Source: Alphaproteobacteria bacterium (GTDB lineage: Bacteria; Pseudomonadota; Alphaproteobacteria; UBA6615). Taken from it: a DNA stretch of 43,556 bases. The notes below the pieces were generated by a model. It had not been told where the DNA came from. It searched no databases and saw only the letters and a program-made list of their open reading frames with translations. Both the position numbers and the translations under genes were made by a program. The stretch lies in NCBI GenBank assembly GCA_021774445.1, contig JAJFJA010000007.1:1-43556 (forward strand), in the 5' to 3' direction. Shown in pieces: positions 1-8,200 of this stretch (positions within the stretch are counted from its first letter, which is position 1; every line of letters begins with the position of its first letter).

Positions 1-986
1 ACGCTGTTGCTGACCGTCCACGCGCCGCTATCGTCGACGGTAAGGGATAGATCGACGACGCCGAGATGGCTGCCCCAGAAGCCGGGCATGACCGCGGCAA
101 CACCGTTAAGACGGCCGTTCTCGATATCGACGTTGTCGAGGTCGGCATAGTCGGGGCCGGGGAAGTTGCGATGACCATGGCCGAACATGATGGCGTCGAT
201 GCCGGGCACGGTGGACAGATAAAACGACGCGTTTTCGTCCATGCCCTTACGGTCGACCGTGGTCAGGCTGGAGTGGGGCACGGCGATGACGACGTCGGCG
301 CCGGCCTGCTTCATCTCCGGGACAAAACGTTCGGCGGTCGCGACGATGTCATGGGCGACGACGCGGCCCTCGAGGTTCGACTTGTCCCATTGCATAACCT
401 GCGGCGGCACGAAGCCGATGACGCCGATCTTGATGGCGTGCTCCGAGCCATCCGTGGCGGTCACGGTGCGGTCGAGGATCACGTAAGGGGTGAAATAGGA
501 CTTGTCGTTGTTGGGATCATCATCACCGTCGGCGATGAAGATATTGGCGCTAACATAGGGGAAATTGGCGCCCTTTATGGACTGGTCGAGGAACTCCAAG
601 CCGTAGTTGAACTCGTGATTGCCGATGTTGCCGGCGGCATAATCGAGCAGATTCATGGCCTTGTAGACGGGGTGAATCTCGCCGTCGGCAAGGCCGCGCT
701 CCTTGGCGATAAAGTCGCCAAGAGGGTTGCCTTGGATGAGATCGCCATTGTCGACAAGGATGGTGTTCGCCGCCTCCTCGCGGGCGGCGTGGATCAACGA
801 GGCCGTACGGGCGAGGCCGACGGCGATGGATTGTCGATCCTGAAAATAGTCGTAGTCGGCGATGTGAACGTGAATGTCAGTGGTTTCGATAATGCGCAAC
901 TCAACGTCGGCATCGGCGAGAGCTGGTGTCGCCATAAGGGCGAGCACGGCGCATAGGGCCGTGCCGATGGAATATCGTTTGACCAT
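1..986 (-). CDS. cpdB: 2',3'-cyclic-nucleotide 2'-phosphodiesterase / 3'-nucleotidase, partial (3' end outside window)
   Basis: Periplasmic metallophosphoesterase of the 5'-nucleotidase/CpdB family, which hydrolyses 2',3'-cyclic nucleotides and 3'-nucleotides for scavenging. The minus-strand translation begins MVKRYSIGTALCAVLALMA, a signal peptide ending near ALA-DADVE. It then shows TTDIHVHIADYDYFQD (first metal ligands plus the DYDYxxD that separates CpdB from UshA), a GNHEFNYG motif and FGHGH. About 328 codons are present, covering most of the N-terminal catalytic domain. The C-terminal nucleotide-binding domain lies left of position 1. The ATG at 986-984 is preceded by GGGAGAGG. It is divergent from hyi with about 90 bases between the starts. 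Family assignment is firm; exact substrate is inferred. Confidence 0.85.
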   Translation of the reverse strand, partial: MVKRYSIGTALCAVLALMATPALADADVELRIIETTDIHVHIADYDYFQDRQSIAVGLARTASLIHAAREEAANTILVDNGDLIQGNPLGDFIAKERGLADGEIHPVYKAMNLLDYAAGNIGNHEFNYGLEFLDQSIKGANFPYVSANIFIADGDDDPNNDKSYFTPYVILDRTVTATDGSEHAIKIGVIGFVPPQVMQWDKSNLEGRVVAHDIVATAERFVPEMKQAGADVVIAVPHSSLTTVDRKGMDENASFYLSTVPGIDAIMFGHGHRNFPGPDYADLDNVDIENGRLNGVAAVMPGFWGSHLGVVDLSLTVDDSGAWTVSNS

Positions 987-1078
987 GAACCTCTCCCTTG
1001 TCTGGACGCCCCCTTGAGGGTCGAGGGCGCGTTGCTTAATGTAATCTTCATTCGGTGACGGTTTTGAGTCGAGGCCAA

Positions 1079-1855
1079 ATGCCACGTTTTTCAGCGAATA
1101 TTTCGATGCTGTTCTGCGAACGGCCGGTACTGGACCGGTTGGCGGCAGCTCGCGACGCCGGATTCGGCGCGGTCGAGATACAGTTTCCGTATGAGGTCGG
1201 GCTGGACGCGATCGCCGCCGCGCAGACGCGGACGGGACTGCCGTTCGCGGTCATGAACTTTCCAGTCGGCGATCTGATGGACGGCGGCCCGGGCCTGGCG
1301 GCGATGCCCGGCCGGGAACAGGCGTTTCAGGACGGGGTTGCGGAGGCCAAGCTGTTTGCCGAGGTGCTGCGGCCGCGTAACGTGAATGTGATCGTCGGCT
1401 GGCCGCCGGCAGAGTTGGGCCGCGACGCCTGCTTGGCAACTCTGATCGGCAATCTGCGGTACGCGGCGGCGGCGATGGCCGATATCGGCGTCACGGTCAC
1501 GGTCGAGCCGGTGAACACGCGTGACCGACCGGGCTATTTCCTGTCGCGGTCGGCCGAGGGCATCGCGGCGATCGATGCCGCGGGACACGATAATCTGGCG
1601 ATCGAATACGACCTGTATCACATGCAGATTATGGAAGGTGATCTGGTACCAACGCTGGAGCGGATCATCGATAGGATCGGCCACATCCAATTCGCCGACA
1701 CGCCGGGCCGGGGCGAGCCGGGCACGGGCGAGATCAATTTCCCGTTCGTCTTCGACGCCATCGACCGGCTTGGCTATGACGGCTGGATCGGCGCGGAATA
1801 CAACCCAAGCGGGCGCACCGAAGACAGTCTCGGTTGGCTAAAACCTTACGTCTGA
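1079..1855 (+). CDS. hyi: hydroxypyruvate isomerase family protein
   Basis: TIM-barrel xylose-isomerase-like protein of the hydroxypyruvate isomerase family (hydroxypyruvate to tartronate semialdehyde, glyoxylate metabolism). The 258-residue product starts MPRFSANISMLF, typical of Hyi. It carries VEPVNTRDRPGYFL and GAEYNPSG, the regions holding the two catalytic/metal-binding glutamates, plus EYDLYHMQIMEGD. An in-frame GTG at 1055 would add eight residues, but the ATG at 1079 has GAGG just upstream and matches the family start. No glyoxylate carboligase or tartronate semialdehyde reductase lies beside it in this window, so the pathway role is by family only. OtnI-like relatives (2-oxo-tetronate isomerase) are an alternative. 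Confidence 0.85.
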   Translation: MPRFSANISMLFCERPVLDRLAAARDAGFGAVEIQFPYEVGLDAIAAAQTRTGLPFAVMNFPVGDLMDGGPGLAAMPGREQAFQDGVAEAKLFAEVLRPRNVNVIVGWPPAELGRDACLATLIGNLRYAAAAMADIGVTVTVEPVNTRDRPGYFLSRSAEGIAAIDAAGHDNLAIEYDLYHMQIMEGDLVPTLERIIDRIGHIQFADTPGRGEPGTGEINFPFVFDAIDRLGYDGWIGAEYNPSGRTEDSLGWLKPYV

Positions 1856-2409
1856 CGGTAGCCTGAAGCAGGCCCGCGATCGGTGCGGGCTGAGCCGTTG
1901 TGAGCGCTTTTCTCGGGTTCGCATCGCGGCGCGCAAGCGTGCCCAGGCGTTGGCCAACCCGGCCCATTCATCCTAATAATATAGGACGTTCGGTCGCCGC
2001 TTTATCGCCAGTATCACAAGTCGTTTCGCTGCGCATTATTTACGTAGTCTTGTTCGTTATTGACGGCCGACCGACTATCGATAGAGACGTCCAGTTGTTG
2101 CCCAATACAGGGTGGGCACCAGGCAAAACGGGATGATTGTTGGCTTTGCTCGTCAACGGCGCGGGCAAGGGCGATCAGAGCAAAAAGGTCAATGCGAGGA
2201 ACGCGGTAAGCGCCTTGTTGATCCTCGCTTGCGTTGCGCAGCATTCGAGTGGTTTACTCTTGGGGTGAGAGCGAGATCTACGGCGGAAGGTGTCGCTAGG
2301 TGTTCCCCGGAGCCAACCTGGCTTGCCCCTTCCATGTTGATGCTTGGTTAAGTTGTGCGGCTGCGCGCCGCCAGCACCGTAGATCATTACTGTGCTGGAG
2401 TTCGGCAGA
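1856..2409. other. intergenic region, no convincing gene; probable long leader of the cold-shock gene
   Basis: About 550 bases without a credible coding sequence. A GC hairpin (GCCCGC / GCGGGC, 1872-1890) follows hyi without a clear T-tract. An AT-richer patch lies at 1971-2080. The segment just before 2410 would be the 5' leader of the cold-shock gene; long structured leaders are usual for that family, but no specific element is recognised. Confidence 0.5.
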
Positions 2410-2904
2410 ATGAGTGAATTTGGCATATCTCAACCGACTGGCGATCCGGTGTCAGCGGTTGTGAAGTGGTTCAATCCGACCAAGGGATTCGGCTTCGTTC
2501 AACCTACAGATGGTTCGCCTGACGCTTTCCTGCATGTGTCGGTCCTGGAACAGGCCGGGTATAAGGATATACAGGACGCGGCGACGATCACCTGTCAGAT
2601 CGGCAGCGGTCCCAAGGGTCCGCAAGTCACGGCAATTTTCAATATGGAGCCGCCGGAGGCCGGAGAAAACCCCGGTGTCGGCATGGACGGCGCGGCAGAG
2701 TCGGTCGAGGGTCGGGTGAAGTTCTTCGACGCCGGCAAGGGGTTCGGGTTCATTGTCCCGGACAACGGCGAGCAGGATGTGTTCGTCTCGGCGCGCTCGC
2801 TGGAGCGCTCGGGGATCATGATGCTGGAACCCGAGCAGCGCGTGCGGGTGTCCACGCGCATGGGCCATAAGGGCCCGATGGCGGAAAGCGTGGAGCTTAT
2901 CTAG
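2410..2904 (+). CDS. tandem cold-shock-domain protein
   Basis: Single-stranded nucleic-acid-binding protein with two CSD/OB folds in 164 residues, a form common in alphaproteobacteria (E. coli CspA has one domain of about 70). Domain 1 (about residues 14-78) has RNP1 KGFGFV and RNP2-like DAFLHVSV. Domain 2 (about 99-164) has KGFGFI and DVFVSARS. The linker is acidic/Gly-rich. The ATG at 2410 is preceded by GGAG at good spacing; an upstream in-frame GTG (2392) lacks one. Likely roles are RNA chaperoning or regulation. The gene stands alone. Confidence 0.9.
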   Translation: MSEFGISQPTGDPVSAVVKWFNPTKGFGFVQPTDGSPDAFLHVSVLEQAGYKDIQDAATITCQIGSGPKGPQVTAIFNMEPPEAGENPGVGMDGAAESVEGRVKFFDAGKGFGFIVPDNGEQDVFVSARSLERSGIMMLEPEQRVRVSTRMGHKGPMAESVELI

Positions 2905-2952
2905 CCGCGGTACGGGGCGGACCGCTGCTCAGCAAGCCTGGCGAACCGCCGT

Positions 2953-2987
2953 GTGATCGCCGGCACGGGTTCCGTGCCGACCATCAC
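2953..2987. terminator. hairpin between convergent genes, possible bidirectional terminator
   Basis: CGGCACGG (2961-2968) and CCGTGCCG (2972-2979) form a perfect 8-bp stem with a 3-base loop. Outer GTGAT/ATCAC arms extend it with a small internal loop. It sits between the cold-shock gene and the converging DUF1127 gene. There is no U-tract on either side, so intrinsic termination is uncertain. Confidence 0.4.
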
Positions 2988-3007
2988 AAGACTGAAGGAT
3001 CCGCCGG

Positions 3008-3529
3008 TCAGGCGACCGCTGCTTCGCGTGGTCCGTCGTTGGCGGCCGAGGGGTTGGCCGCCGGGGTGGTTTCCGGATTCGCCACAATGGCCTCGGCGAC
3101 GTTGAGGCGAGCATCGCGGGCAAGGCGCTCGATGTCGCCGCGCCCGATTCCAATGTCCTGCAACTCCCGGTCGTCCAGAGCCATCAGTTCACGCCGGGTG
3201 CGCTGGTAGGCCAAGTGCTGGGCGCGGGCCAGCCGCCGCGCCTGGGACCGCTGTTGCGCTGCCGTGGTCACGGCATCGGCGACCACTTGGTCAATGTTGC
3301 CCGCATCGATACCGATGTCGGCGCGGCCCCGGGGGGACATCGCTGCGAAAATCGCCCGGGTCCGACGGCGGGCAAGCCAGCAACGATATTGTTCGATCAA
3401 GAAATCTACGCCGGCCAAAATGGAGAGCATGAACTGGGGAAGGGGTTTCTGGTTGACCCTGTCTACGATCGACAGATCCACCGGGGTGACCGGCTGGGTC
3501 ATTGCATCGCGGTATTGACGAATAAGCAT
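3008..3529 (-). CDS. protein with two DUF1127 (YjiS-like) motifs
   Basis: 173 residues. A complete DUF1127 motif lies at about 108-140 (RTRRELMALDDRELQDIGI, then GRGDIERLA). A degenerate copy lies at about 50-85 (WLARRRTRAIFAAM, then RADIGIDAGNID). DUF1127 is a short Arg-rich motif common in alphaproteobacterial proteins and RNA-associated in some studied small proteins; the function of this longer form is unknown. No signal peptide or membrane segment is visible. The start at 3529 has AGGAAAG upstream, better than the internal ATG at residue 10. AT-rich sequence around 3600-3660 could be its promoter. Confidence 0.75.
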   Translation of the reverse strand: MLIRQYRDAMTQPVTPVDLSIVDRVNQKPLPQFMLSILAGVDFLIEQYRCWLARRRTRAIFAAMSPRGRADIGIDAGNIDQVVADAVTTAAQQRSQARRLARAQHLAYQRTRRELMALDDRELQDIGIGRGDIERLARDARLNVAEAIVANPETTPAANPSAANDGPREAAVA

Positions 3530-3784
3530 GGCTCGTTCTTTCCTAATAGCCGCCTCAAGCGGCGTCTTCCAATGGGGATTATCTGGCCCTTCGAGACCAG
3601 ATCACTATTGCGTTTTTTGCATTGCAGCATAGCGCTATCTTCATGACATTAATATTTAACTTCGGCTGACCGCCGAGTTTCTTGTGCGGCGCAACTAGCG
3701 GTTGCCCGACCCCTTTGCTTGCGCGCCGATATGGTAAACAGCGGCTTGCCGCGGCAAGGTGGGTTGGCGTAGTCTCGCGGCCAC

Positions 3785-3861
3785 GCGCCCGTAGCTCAGC
3801 TGGATAGAGTGTCGGCCTCCGAAGCCGAAGGTCACAGGTTCGAATCCTGTCGGGCGCGCCA
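3785..3861 (+). tRNA. tRNA-Arg (anticodon CCG)
   Basis: A 77-base cloverleaf including an encoded CCA. The acceptor arm GCGCCCG (3785-3791) pairs with CGGGCGC (3851-3857); discriminator G; CCA at 3859-3861. The anticodon stem TCGGC/GCCGA closes the loop CTCCGAA, giving anticodon CCG (codon CGG). The T-arm contains GGTTCGAATCC. tRNA 3' ends such as this are common integration sites for mobile elements. Confidence 0.95.
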
Positions 3862-3939
3862 TTTTCTGTATCTCGCGGCAATTCGCTTCGCTCATGCCTC
3901 CGATGGGGCGGCCTGACCGGCCGGCGCCCCGTCGGGCGC

Positions 3940-5064
3940 TCACACGCCGGTTCGAACTTTGTCCGCTCCGGCGCGCCAGTTTTGCTTTTGCCCTCGGAAA
4001 TGTCCGCTAAAGCCTTGGAGGGCATACCAAGTCCCTTTGCCGGTTCCATGCTGGGCCAGATGGTTAGCTGTCACCAAAGTTTGGAGGTGCTTCTTGACCG
4101 TGTTTCTGTTCGCGCCCGTGATTTTGACAACCTGACCGATTGTGATTCTTCCTTGCTCCTTGGCCAGTTCCAGGATTTCAACGGAGAGCGCCGGCAGCGT
4201 GTCGATGACGATGTGCTCGCGCTCGATCTTCTTCTCAAGCCGCCGCTTTTGCTGTTGCAGCGCGCGCAGAAAATAGATGACCCATGGCTCCCATTCCGGT
4301 GTATCGCTGCGGATCGTTCCCTGGGTTCGGCGCAGGGCGATGTCGTAACTTTCCTTGGTCTGCTCGATCGCGCTCTCCAGTGAACTGTAGGGCACGTAAG
4401 CGTAGCCGCTTCGCAGCAGCGCAAGCGTCGTGAGGACGCGTGAGAGGCGTCCGTTTCCATCCTGAAACGGATGAATTTCAAGAAAGACAACGATGAGTAC
4501 GGCGATGATAAGGAGCGGGTGAAGGTGGCCTTGGTCCAGTGCGGCCTTCGTCCAGTTCACTAGCTCGGTCATCAGCCGGGGCGTATCAAATGGCGTGGCT
4601 GTTTCAAAAACGATGCCGATCTCATTGCCCTCGGCATCGAAGGCCATGACGTTGTTGGGGTTCGTTTTGTAATCGCCCCGGTGCCGCTCGTCCTTGGCGC
4701 TGTGGATCAGCAGGTCGCGGTGGAGCTGCTTAACGTGGTTTTCCGTGATGTCGATCGCCTCGCGGTGGGCAAAAACCGTCTCCATGACTTGCGCATATCC
4801 GGCGACTTCCTGTTCATCGCGCGTTGCAAACTTTTTGATCTCCAGGTTAGACAGAAGCCGCTCGACTTCCTTGTCAGAGAGTTTGCTGCCTTCAATCCGC
4901 GTCGAGGAGCCGACGCTTTCAATCGTGGCCACCCGGCGCAATGCAGAGAGCCGCTCCGGCGCTAAGGTTCCGAGCGCCTTCCATGCGCCCTTGAACTCAT
5001 CCAGTTCAGCAATGAGCGACAGGACTTCAGGGGTGATTTTCAGTGTTTCCGTATTCGGACTCAT
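3940..5064 (-). CDS. Fic family protein (AMP-transferase) with winged-helix C-terminus
   Basis: Fic proteins usually transfer AMP from ATP to target hydroxyls. The product has the complete catalytic loop [12 protein letters not shown] (about residues 198-209). An N-terminal class II autoinhibitory helix, STRIEG (about 54-59), fits [S/T]xxxE[G/N]. Order: Fic N-terminal domain, Fic core, then a helix-turn-helix region ([20 protein letters not shown]). The final ~20 residues after GTWYALQGF look non-native because the DNA there resembles a tRNA 3' end. Start is uncertain: in-frame ATGs occur at 5064, 5070 and 5082 and a TTG at 5100, within a direct repeat (TATTTATGGGTA twice). It sits about 80 bases from tRNA-Arg, facing it, with no partner gene, so it is probably an acquired stand-alone regulator. 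Confidence 0.85.
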   Translation of the reverse strand: MSPNTETLKITPEVLSLIAELDEFKGAWKALGTLAPERLSALRRVATIESVGSSTRIEGSKLSDKEVERLLSNLEIKKFATRDEQEVAGYAQVMETVFAHREAIDITENHVKQLHRDLLIHSAKDERHRGDYKTNPNNVMAFDAEGNEIGIVFETATPFDTPRLMTELVNWTKAALDQGHLHPLLIIAVLIVVFLEIHPFQDGNGRLSRVLTTLALLRSGYAYVPYSSLESAIEQTKESYDIALRRTQGTIRSDTPEWEPWVIYFLRALQQQKRRLEKKIEREHIVIDTLPALSVEILELAKEQGRITIGQVVKITGANRNTVKKHLQTLVTANHLAQHGTGKGTWYALQGFSGHFRGQKQNWRAGADKVRTGV

Positions 5065-5207
5065 ACCCATAAATATACCCATAAATATCCATAAAGGCAA
5101 GGAATTTGGGGAAATACCCGAAAATAGGCCTCGGGCGCCTCCCCCGCAGGCGGCGGGGGCCGCGCCTCAAATTAGCTCAACTGCCTGAGAGATGTGACCG
5201 TCGTCAC

Positions 5208-5227
5208 GGGGCGGGCGGGCGGGCGGG
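5208..5227 (+). repeat. five GGG runs separated by single C (GGGC tandem repeat)
   Basis: Five GGG tracts with one-base C loops. A tract of this form fits a compact G-quadruplex on the + strand and is prone to slippage. It lies in the leader between the Fic gene and the GIN-domain gene, about 115 bases before that gene's start. Confidence 0.7.
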
Positions 5228-5342
5228 TGCACGCTCGGTTCACAGGGTCTTTACCGGCCGGCACAGAGTGTTGAGCGGATGGCCGGCTGGCGATCACCAT
5301 TTTTATCGAGAGGCGGCAGCATTGCGGGCGATGGAGGGGTCG

Positions 5343-6398
5343 ATGCGATATCCAGTTCCGCTAACATTGGCAGCGGTCGTTTCCCTGGGGCTGGCAGCCG
5401 GACCGGCTGCCGCGGCGGCTGACAAAAGACAATTCGACGCGCGGTCCGTGTTCGTCGACGATTTGGTCGGCACGCTGAATGTCGAGACGCAAATCGGCGG
5501 CCTTGTCGAGATAACGATAACCGGTCCGGACGCGAAAGTCGCGGACATCGCCGTGCGACTCGAAGGCGACGTCCTGATGATCCGGCGCGGCATGGCACCG
5601 ACCAAGGCGTTGGATGGTTTCGATGCCGACGATTACGCGGTCGTTCACCTTCGGGTGCCCGTCGGGACGCCGCTGGTGATCGACGATATGGACGGGCAAG
5701 CCAACATCGGCGATCTGAACGCATCGCTGATCGTCTTCGCGGCGTCACTGGACGCGACGGTCGGCAACGTGACTTCAGCCAGCATCGACCGGTTCGGCAG
5801 CGGTGACATATCGCTCGGCCATGTCGCCGGCGCGCTGAATGCCAATCTCAGCGGCAGCGGCGATATCACCGCCGCGTCCGCCGGGTCCGTCAACGTGGCA
5901 AAACGCGGCAGCGGTGACGTGACCCTGGGACCGATCGCCCGCGGGTTCACGGCAAATATGCGGGGCAGCGGCGAAATCGACGTCCACTCCGCGGCGACCG
6001 CGGTCATCGAAAAGCGCGGCAGCGGCGACGTCCGGTTTGGTACCGTGCGCGGGGAGTTCTCCTACAAAAGTGCGGGTATCGGCGACGTGGACATCAGCTT
6101 CGTCGACGGGCCGGTGACAATCGAGACGACCAATTCCGGCAAGATCTACATCCATGCCGGCAATGCGGACCCCTTACGCGTCTCCTTGGCGGAGTATGGC
6201 GACTTTACGCTCGACGGTGTCGCCGTCGACCCCGAGCTCGTGGTTACCGGCGCCAGCATCGTCAAGCTGCAGCAATATGTCGGTGAATTCAAAGCCTCGG
6301 GTGCGGGGGATATCCGCGTCGCCGGTCATCGCATTTATCCCCTTGCCCGCCTGTCGACCGACGGCGGCGGAAGCGCCAACAAGACCGAGGCCAAGTGA
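5343..6398 (+). CDS. secreted GIN-domain (DUF2807-like) protein
   Basis: 351 residues with a clear signal peptide (MRYPVPLTLAAVVSLGLAAG, cleavage near AAAAA-DKR). The body carries a periodic motif: GSGDI (152-156), GSGDI (171), GSGDV (189), GSGEI (208), GSGDV (226), GIGDV (245) and GAGDI (320), with a period of 18-19 residues. This is the hallmark of the right-handed beta-helix of DUF2807/GIN putative auto-transporter adhesin-like domains. It is probably periplasmic or outer-membrane-associated; biochemical role unknown. GGAGG at 5333-5337 supports the ATG at 5343; the ATG at 5331 is an alternative. Confidence 0.75.
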   Translation: MRYPVPLTLAAVVSLGLAAGPAAAAADKRQFDARSVFVDDLVGTLNVETQIGGLVEITITGPDAKVADIAVRLEGDVLMIRRGMAPTKALDGFDADDYAVVHLRVPVGTPLVIDDMDGQANIGDLNASLIVFAASLDATVGNVTSASIDRFGSGDISLGHVAGALNANLSGSGDITAASAGSVNVAKRGSGDVTLGPIARGFTANMRGSGEIDVHSAATAVIEKRGSGDVRFGTVRGEFSYKSAGIGDVDISFVDGPVTIETTNSGKIYIHAGNADPLRVSLAEYGDFTLDGVAVDPELVVTGASIVKLQQYVGEFKASGAGDIRVAGHRIYPLARLSTDGGGSANKTEAK

Positions 6399-6435
6399 TC
6401 GAGTTGCCTAACCCAGAATAATCGGGAGCCACGCC

Positions 6436-7560
6436 ATGTCACGCCGTCGCCTATTCATCACTCTCGCGGCGCTCCTGCTGATCGGCGGGCCGCTGATCGG
6501 AAGAGCCCAGGAAGCCAATGATCCCGGGTTCGGGGGCGCGGCCGATGTCGCCTTTGCCGAGCGCTTGTGGGTTCAGTTGCGCGAAGCAAGATTGGTCGGC
6601 AGGGGTGCGATCGGGTCGCGGCCCTATGAAGGCGTGGAGCCGCATGGTGCGATCCTGACCACGTTGCAGAGCAGCTTGTTACTGGACGATCATGAAGGCG
6701 TGGTCATCGTGAAGAACAATTATCTGGGCGAGAATGTTTCCGTGCAATCGGTGGCCGACAATCCGGACCTCAACCTGGATGCCATCACGGTCATGTTCCG
6801 ACGGGAGCCCGGATACGATCCCGAAACACGCAACTGGTTTTGGGCAAAATTCAACAGTGACGGCACATTATCGACGAATCCCCGAGGCCGGCGGCTGGCG
6901 GGCCGGGTCGCAAAAAACCCGGAAGACGGGTGTATCGCCTGTCATGTCTTCGCGCCGGGCAACGACTATGTCTTTCTCAACGATCAGTTCGCCGTGCCCG
7001 AAGCGTTCGATGTCGCGTCCGCCGGTCTGCCGGGGGTCAGCAATTTCGTGCCACAACGGCTGGACCAGCAGCCGGCGGATACCGCGCTGTCACCGGGACT
7101 GCGGGTCACCTATTACAATAATATTTTCAACGTCGTGCAGGAGGTGCGCGAATGGGCGCGGCGGGCGCCGGGCGACGCCGGTGTGCCGTTGCAATCGCTC
7201 GACTACAATGTCGGCTCGGGCAAAGTGTTGACCAGTGGCCGGGTCGACGGGGTCGGCGCGGTTATCGACGGCCTGATCAACTTTCCCACCACCGGGGTCT
7301 ACACCATGGCCATGCGATCGAATGACGGCGTCGAACTGACCATCGGCGGCGAGACGATCTTCTCCGACCCAACCGTGCACGCGGATCGGTTCAGTGGCCT
7401 GGTTACCGTGGAGATCGATCAGCCGGGATGGTATGCGCTCGACTTGCTCTATTTCGAGAAGCGGAATACGTCGACCCTGGAGCTGTTTTGGCTGCAGCCG
7501 GGGGAGGAAGGCGGGCTGAATTTCGTGCCGCCGAGCGCTTTCGCTCATCGAGCCGGATAG
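6436..7560 (+). CDS. cytochrome P460-like domain fused to PA14 domain
   Basis: 374 residues. Signal peptide at 1-24 (LFITLAALLLIGGPLIGRAQ). The first half resembles cytochrome P460 domains: FWAKF, then GRVAKNPEDGCIACH with a c-type heme site C166-I-A-C169-H170 near the domain end. Several lysines are available for the heme-lysine crosslink typical of P460, but which would serve cannot be told. The C-terminal half (about 240-370) reads as PA14, a beta-barrel carbohydrate-binding fold: YTMAMRSNDGVELTIGGETI, then GWYALDLLYFEKRNTSTLEL. It follows the GIN gene by 37 bases on the same strand, so co-transcription is likely. Known P460s act on hydroxylamine or NO; the substrate here is unknown. Confidence 0.7.
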   Translation: MSRRRLFITLAALLLIGGPLIGRAQEANDPGFGGAADVAFAERLWVQLREARLVGRGAIGSRPYEGVEPHGAILTTLQSSLLLDDHEGVVIVKNNYLGENVSVQSVADNPDLNLDAITVMFRREPGYDPETRNWFWAKFNSDGTLSTNPRGRRLAGRVAKNPEDGCIACHVFAPGNDYVFLNDQFAVPEAFDVASAGLPGVSNFVPQRLDQQPADTALSPGLRVTYYNNIFNVVQEVREWARRAPGDAGVPLQSLDYNVGSGKVLTSGRVDGVGAVIDGLINFPTTGVYTMAMRSNDGVELTIGGETIFSDPTVHADRFSGLVTVEIDQPGWYALDLLYFEKRNTSTLELFWLQPGEEGGLNFVPPSAFAHRAG

Positions 7561-7678
7561 CACGGTGATCGCCGCCGTGTGCGGTGGGGCACCACCAATA
7601 TGTGAGCGAGGTTGACTGGCGGCCGCGGAGCACGGGCAGATAGGCTTATCCCACACATGCTTGGTGGAGTGCCCGCTG

Positions 7679-8173
7679 ATGATCCTGCTGCGACAATGGT
7701 GCGGAGCGATGCGCCCGGTTATCCGGCACATGGTGATAGCGCTGGGGCTGCTCGGCCTGGTGCCTTACTTGGCGCATGCGGAACCCGTCGTCAGCGATCC
7801 GGCGCAGGCGGTCTTGGCGGCGAACGAGGCATTTTATCGAGCCTTCTCGCAGCGAGACATTCCGGCGATGGACGCCATCTGGTCGACCGAGGAGCAGGTC
7901 GCGGTGAGCCATCCCGGTTGGCCCCGACTGACGGGACGGGCGGCGGTGATGCGAAGTTGGCGGGCGATCCTGACCAATCCAGGGTCACCAAAGATTCGCG
8001 TGACCAATGCCATGGTCAAGGTAGACGGACCCATCGCCGTGGTGACGGGCGACGAGCTGGTCAGAGGCAGCGTACTGAACGCGCTGAACGTCTTCGCGCT
8101 GCAGCAGGACGGCAGCTGGCGCATGATCGGCCACCATTCGGGGGCCTCGCGCATCCGGTCGGCCGATACCTAG
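7679..8173 (+). CDS. exported SnoaL/NTF2-like protein (SnoaL_3, DUF4440 type)
   Basis: 164 residues with an N-terminal hydrophobic export segment (HMVIALGLLGLVPYLAHA, then EPVV). It is followed by an NTF2-fold domain: VLAANEAFYRAFSQRDIPAM, WSTEEQVAVSHPG, LTGRAAVMRSWRAIL, and a C-terminal W-R-M-I-G-H-H-S strand. This pattern is the ketosteroid-isomerase-like SnoaL_3 family, often of unknown function. Start chosen at 7679 because GGTGGAG lies 9 bases upstream; a later ATG at 7709 also precedes the export signal. Confidence 0.7.
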   Translation: MILLRQWCGAMRPVIRHMVIALGLLGLVPYLAHAEPVVSDPAQAVLAANEAFYRAFSQRDIPAMDAIWSTEEQVAVSHPGWPRLTGRAAVMRSWRAILTNPGSPKIRVTNAMVKVDGPIAVVTGDELVRGSVLNALNVFALQQDGSWRMIGHHSGASRIRSADT

Positions 8174-8200
8174 TCCGCCCCTGTTGCGGGCGAACCAAAC

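Noticed and set aside
66..956. Long plus-strand frame opposite the cpdB-like gene
   Set aside because: Val/Gly/Asp-rich shadow of the minus-strand coding frame; no family features and no ribosome-binding site.
1900..2351. Several short frames between hyi and the cold-shock gene
   Set aside because: No ribosome-binding sites, no recognisable family, and they overlap each other on both strands.
3579..4049. Minus-strand open frame containing [20 protein letters not shown]
   Set aside because: This is the well-known spurious translation of the antisense of a tRNA; the region is tRNA-Arg and its flank.
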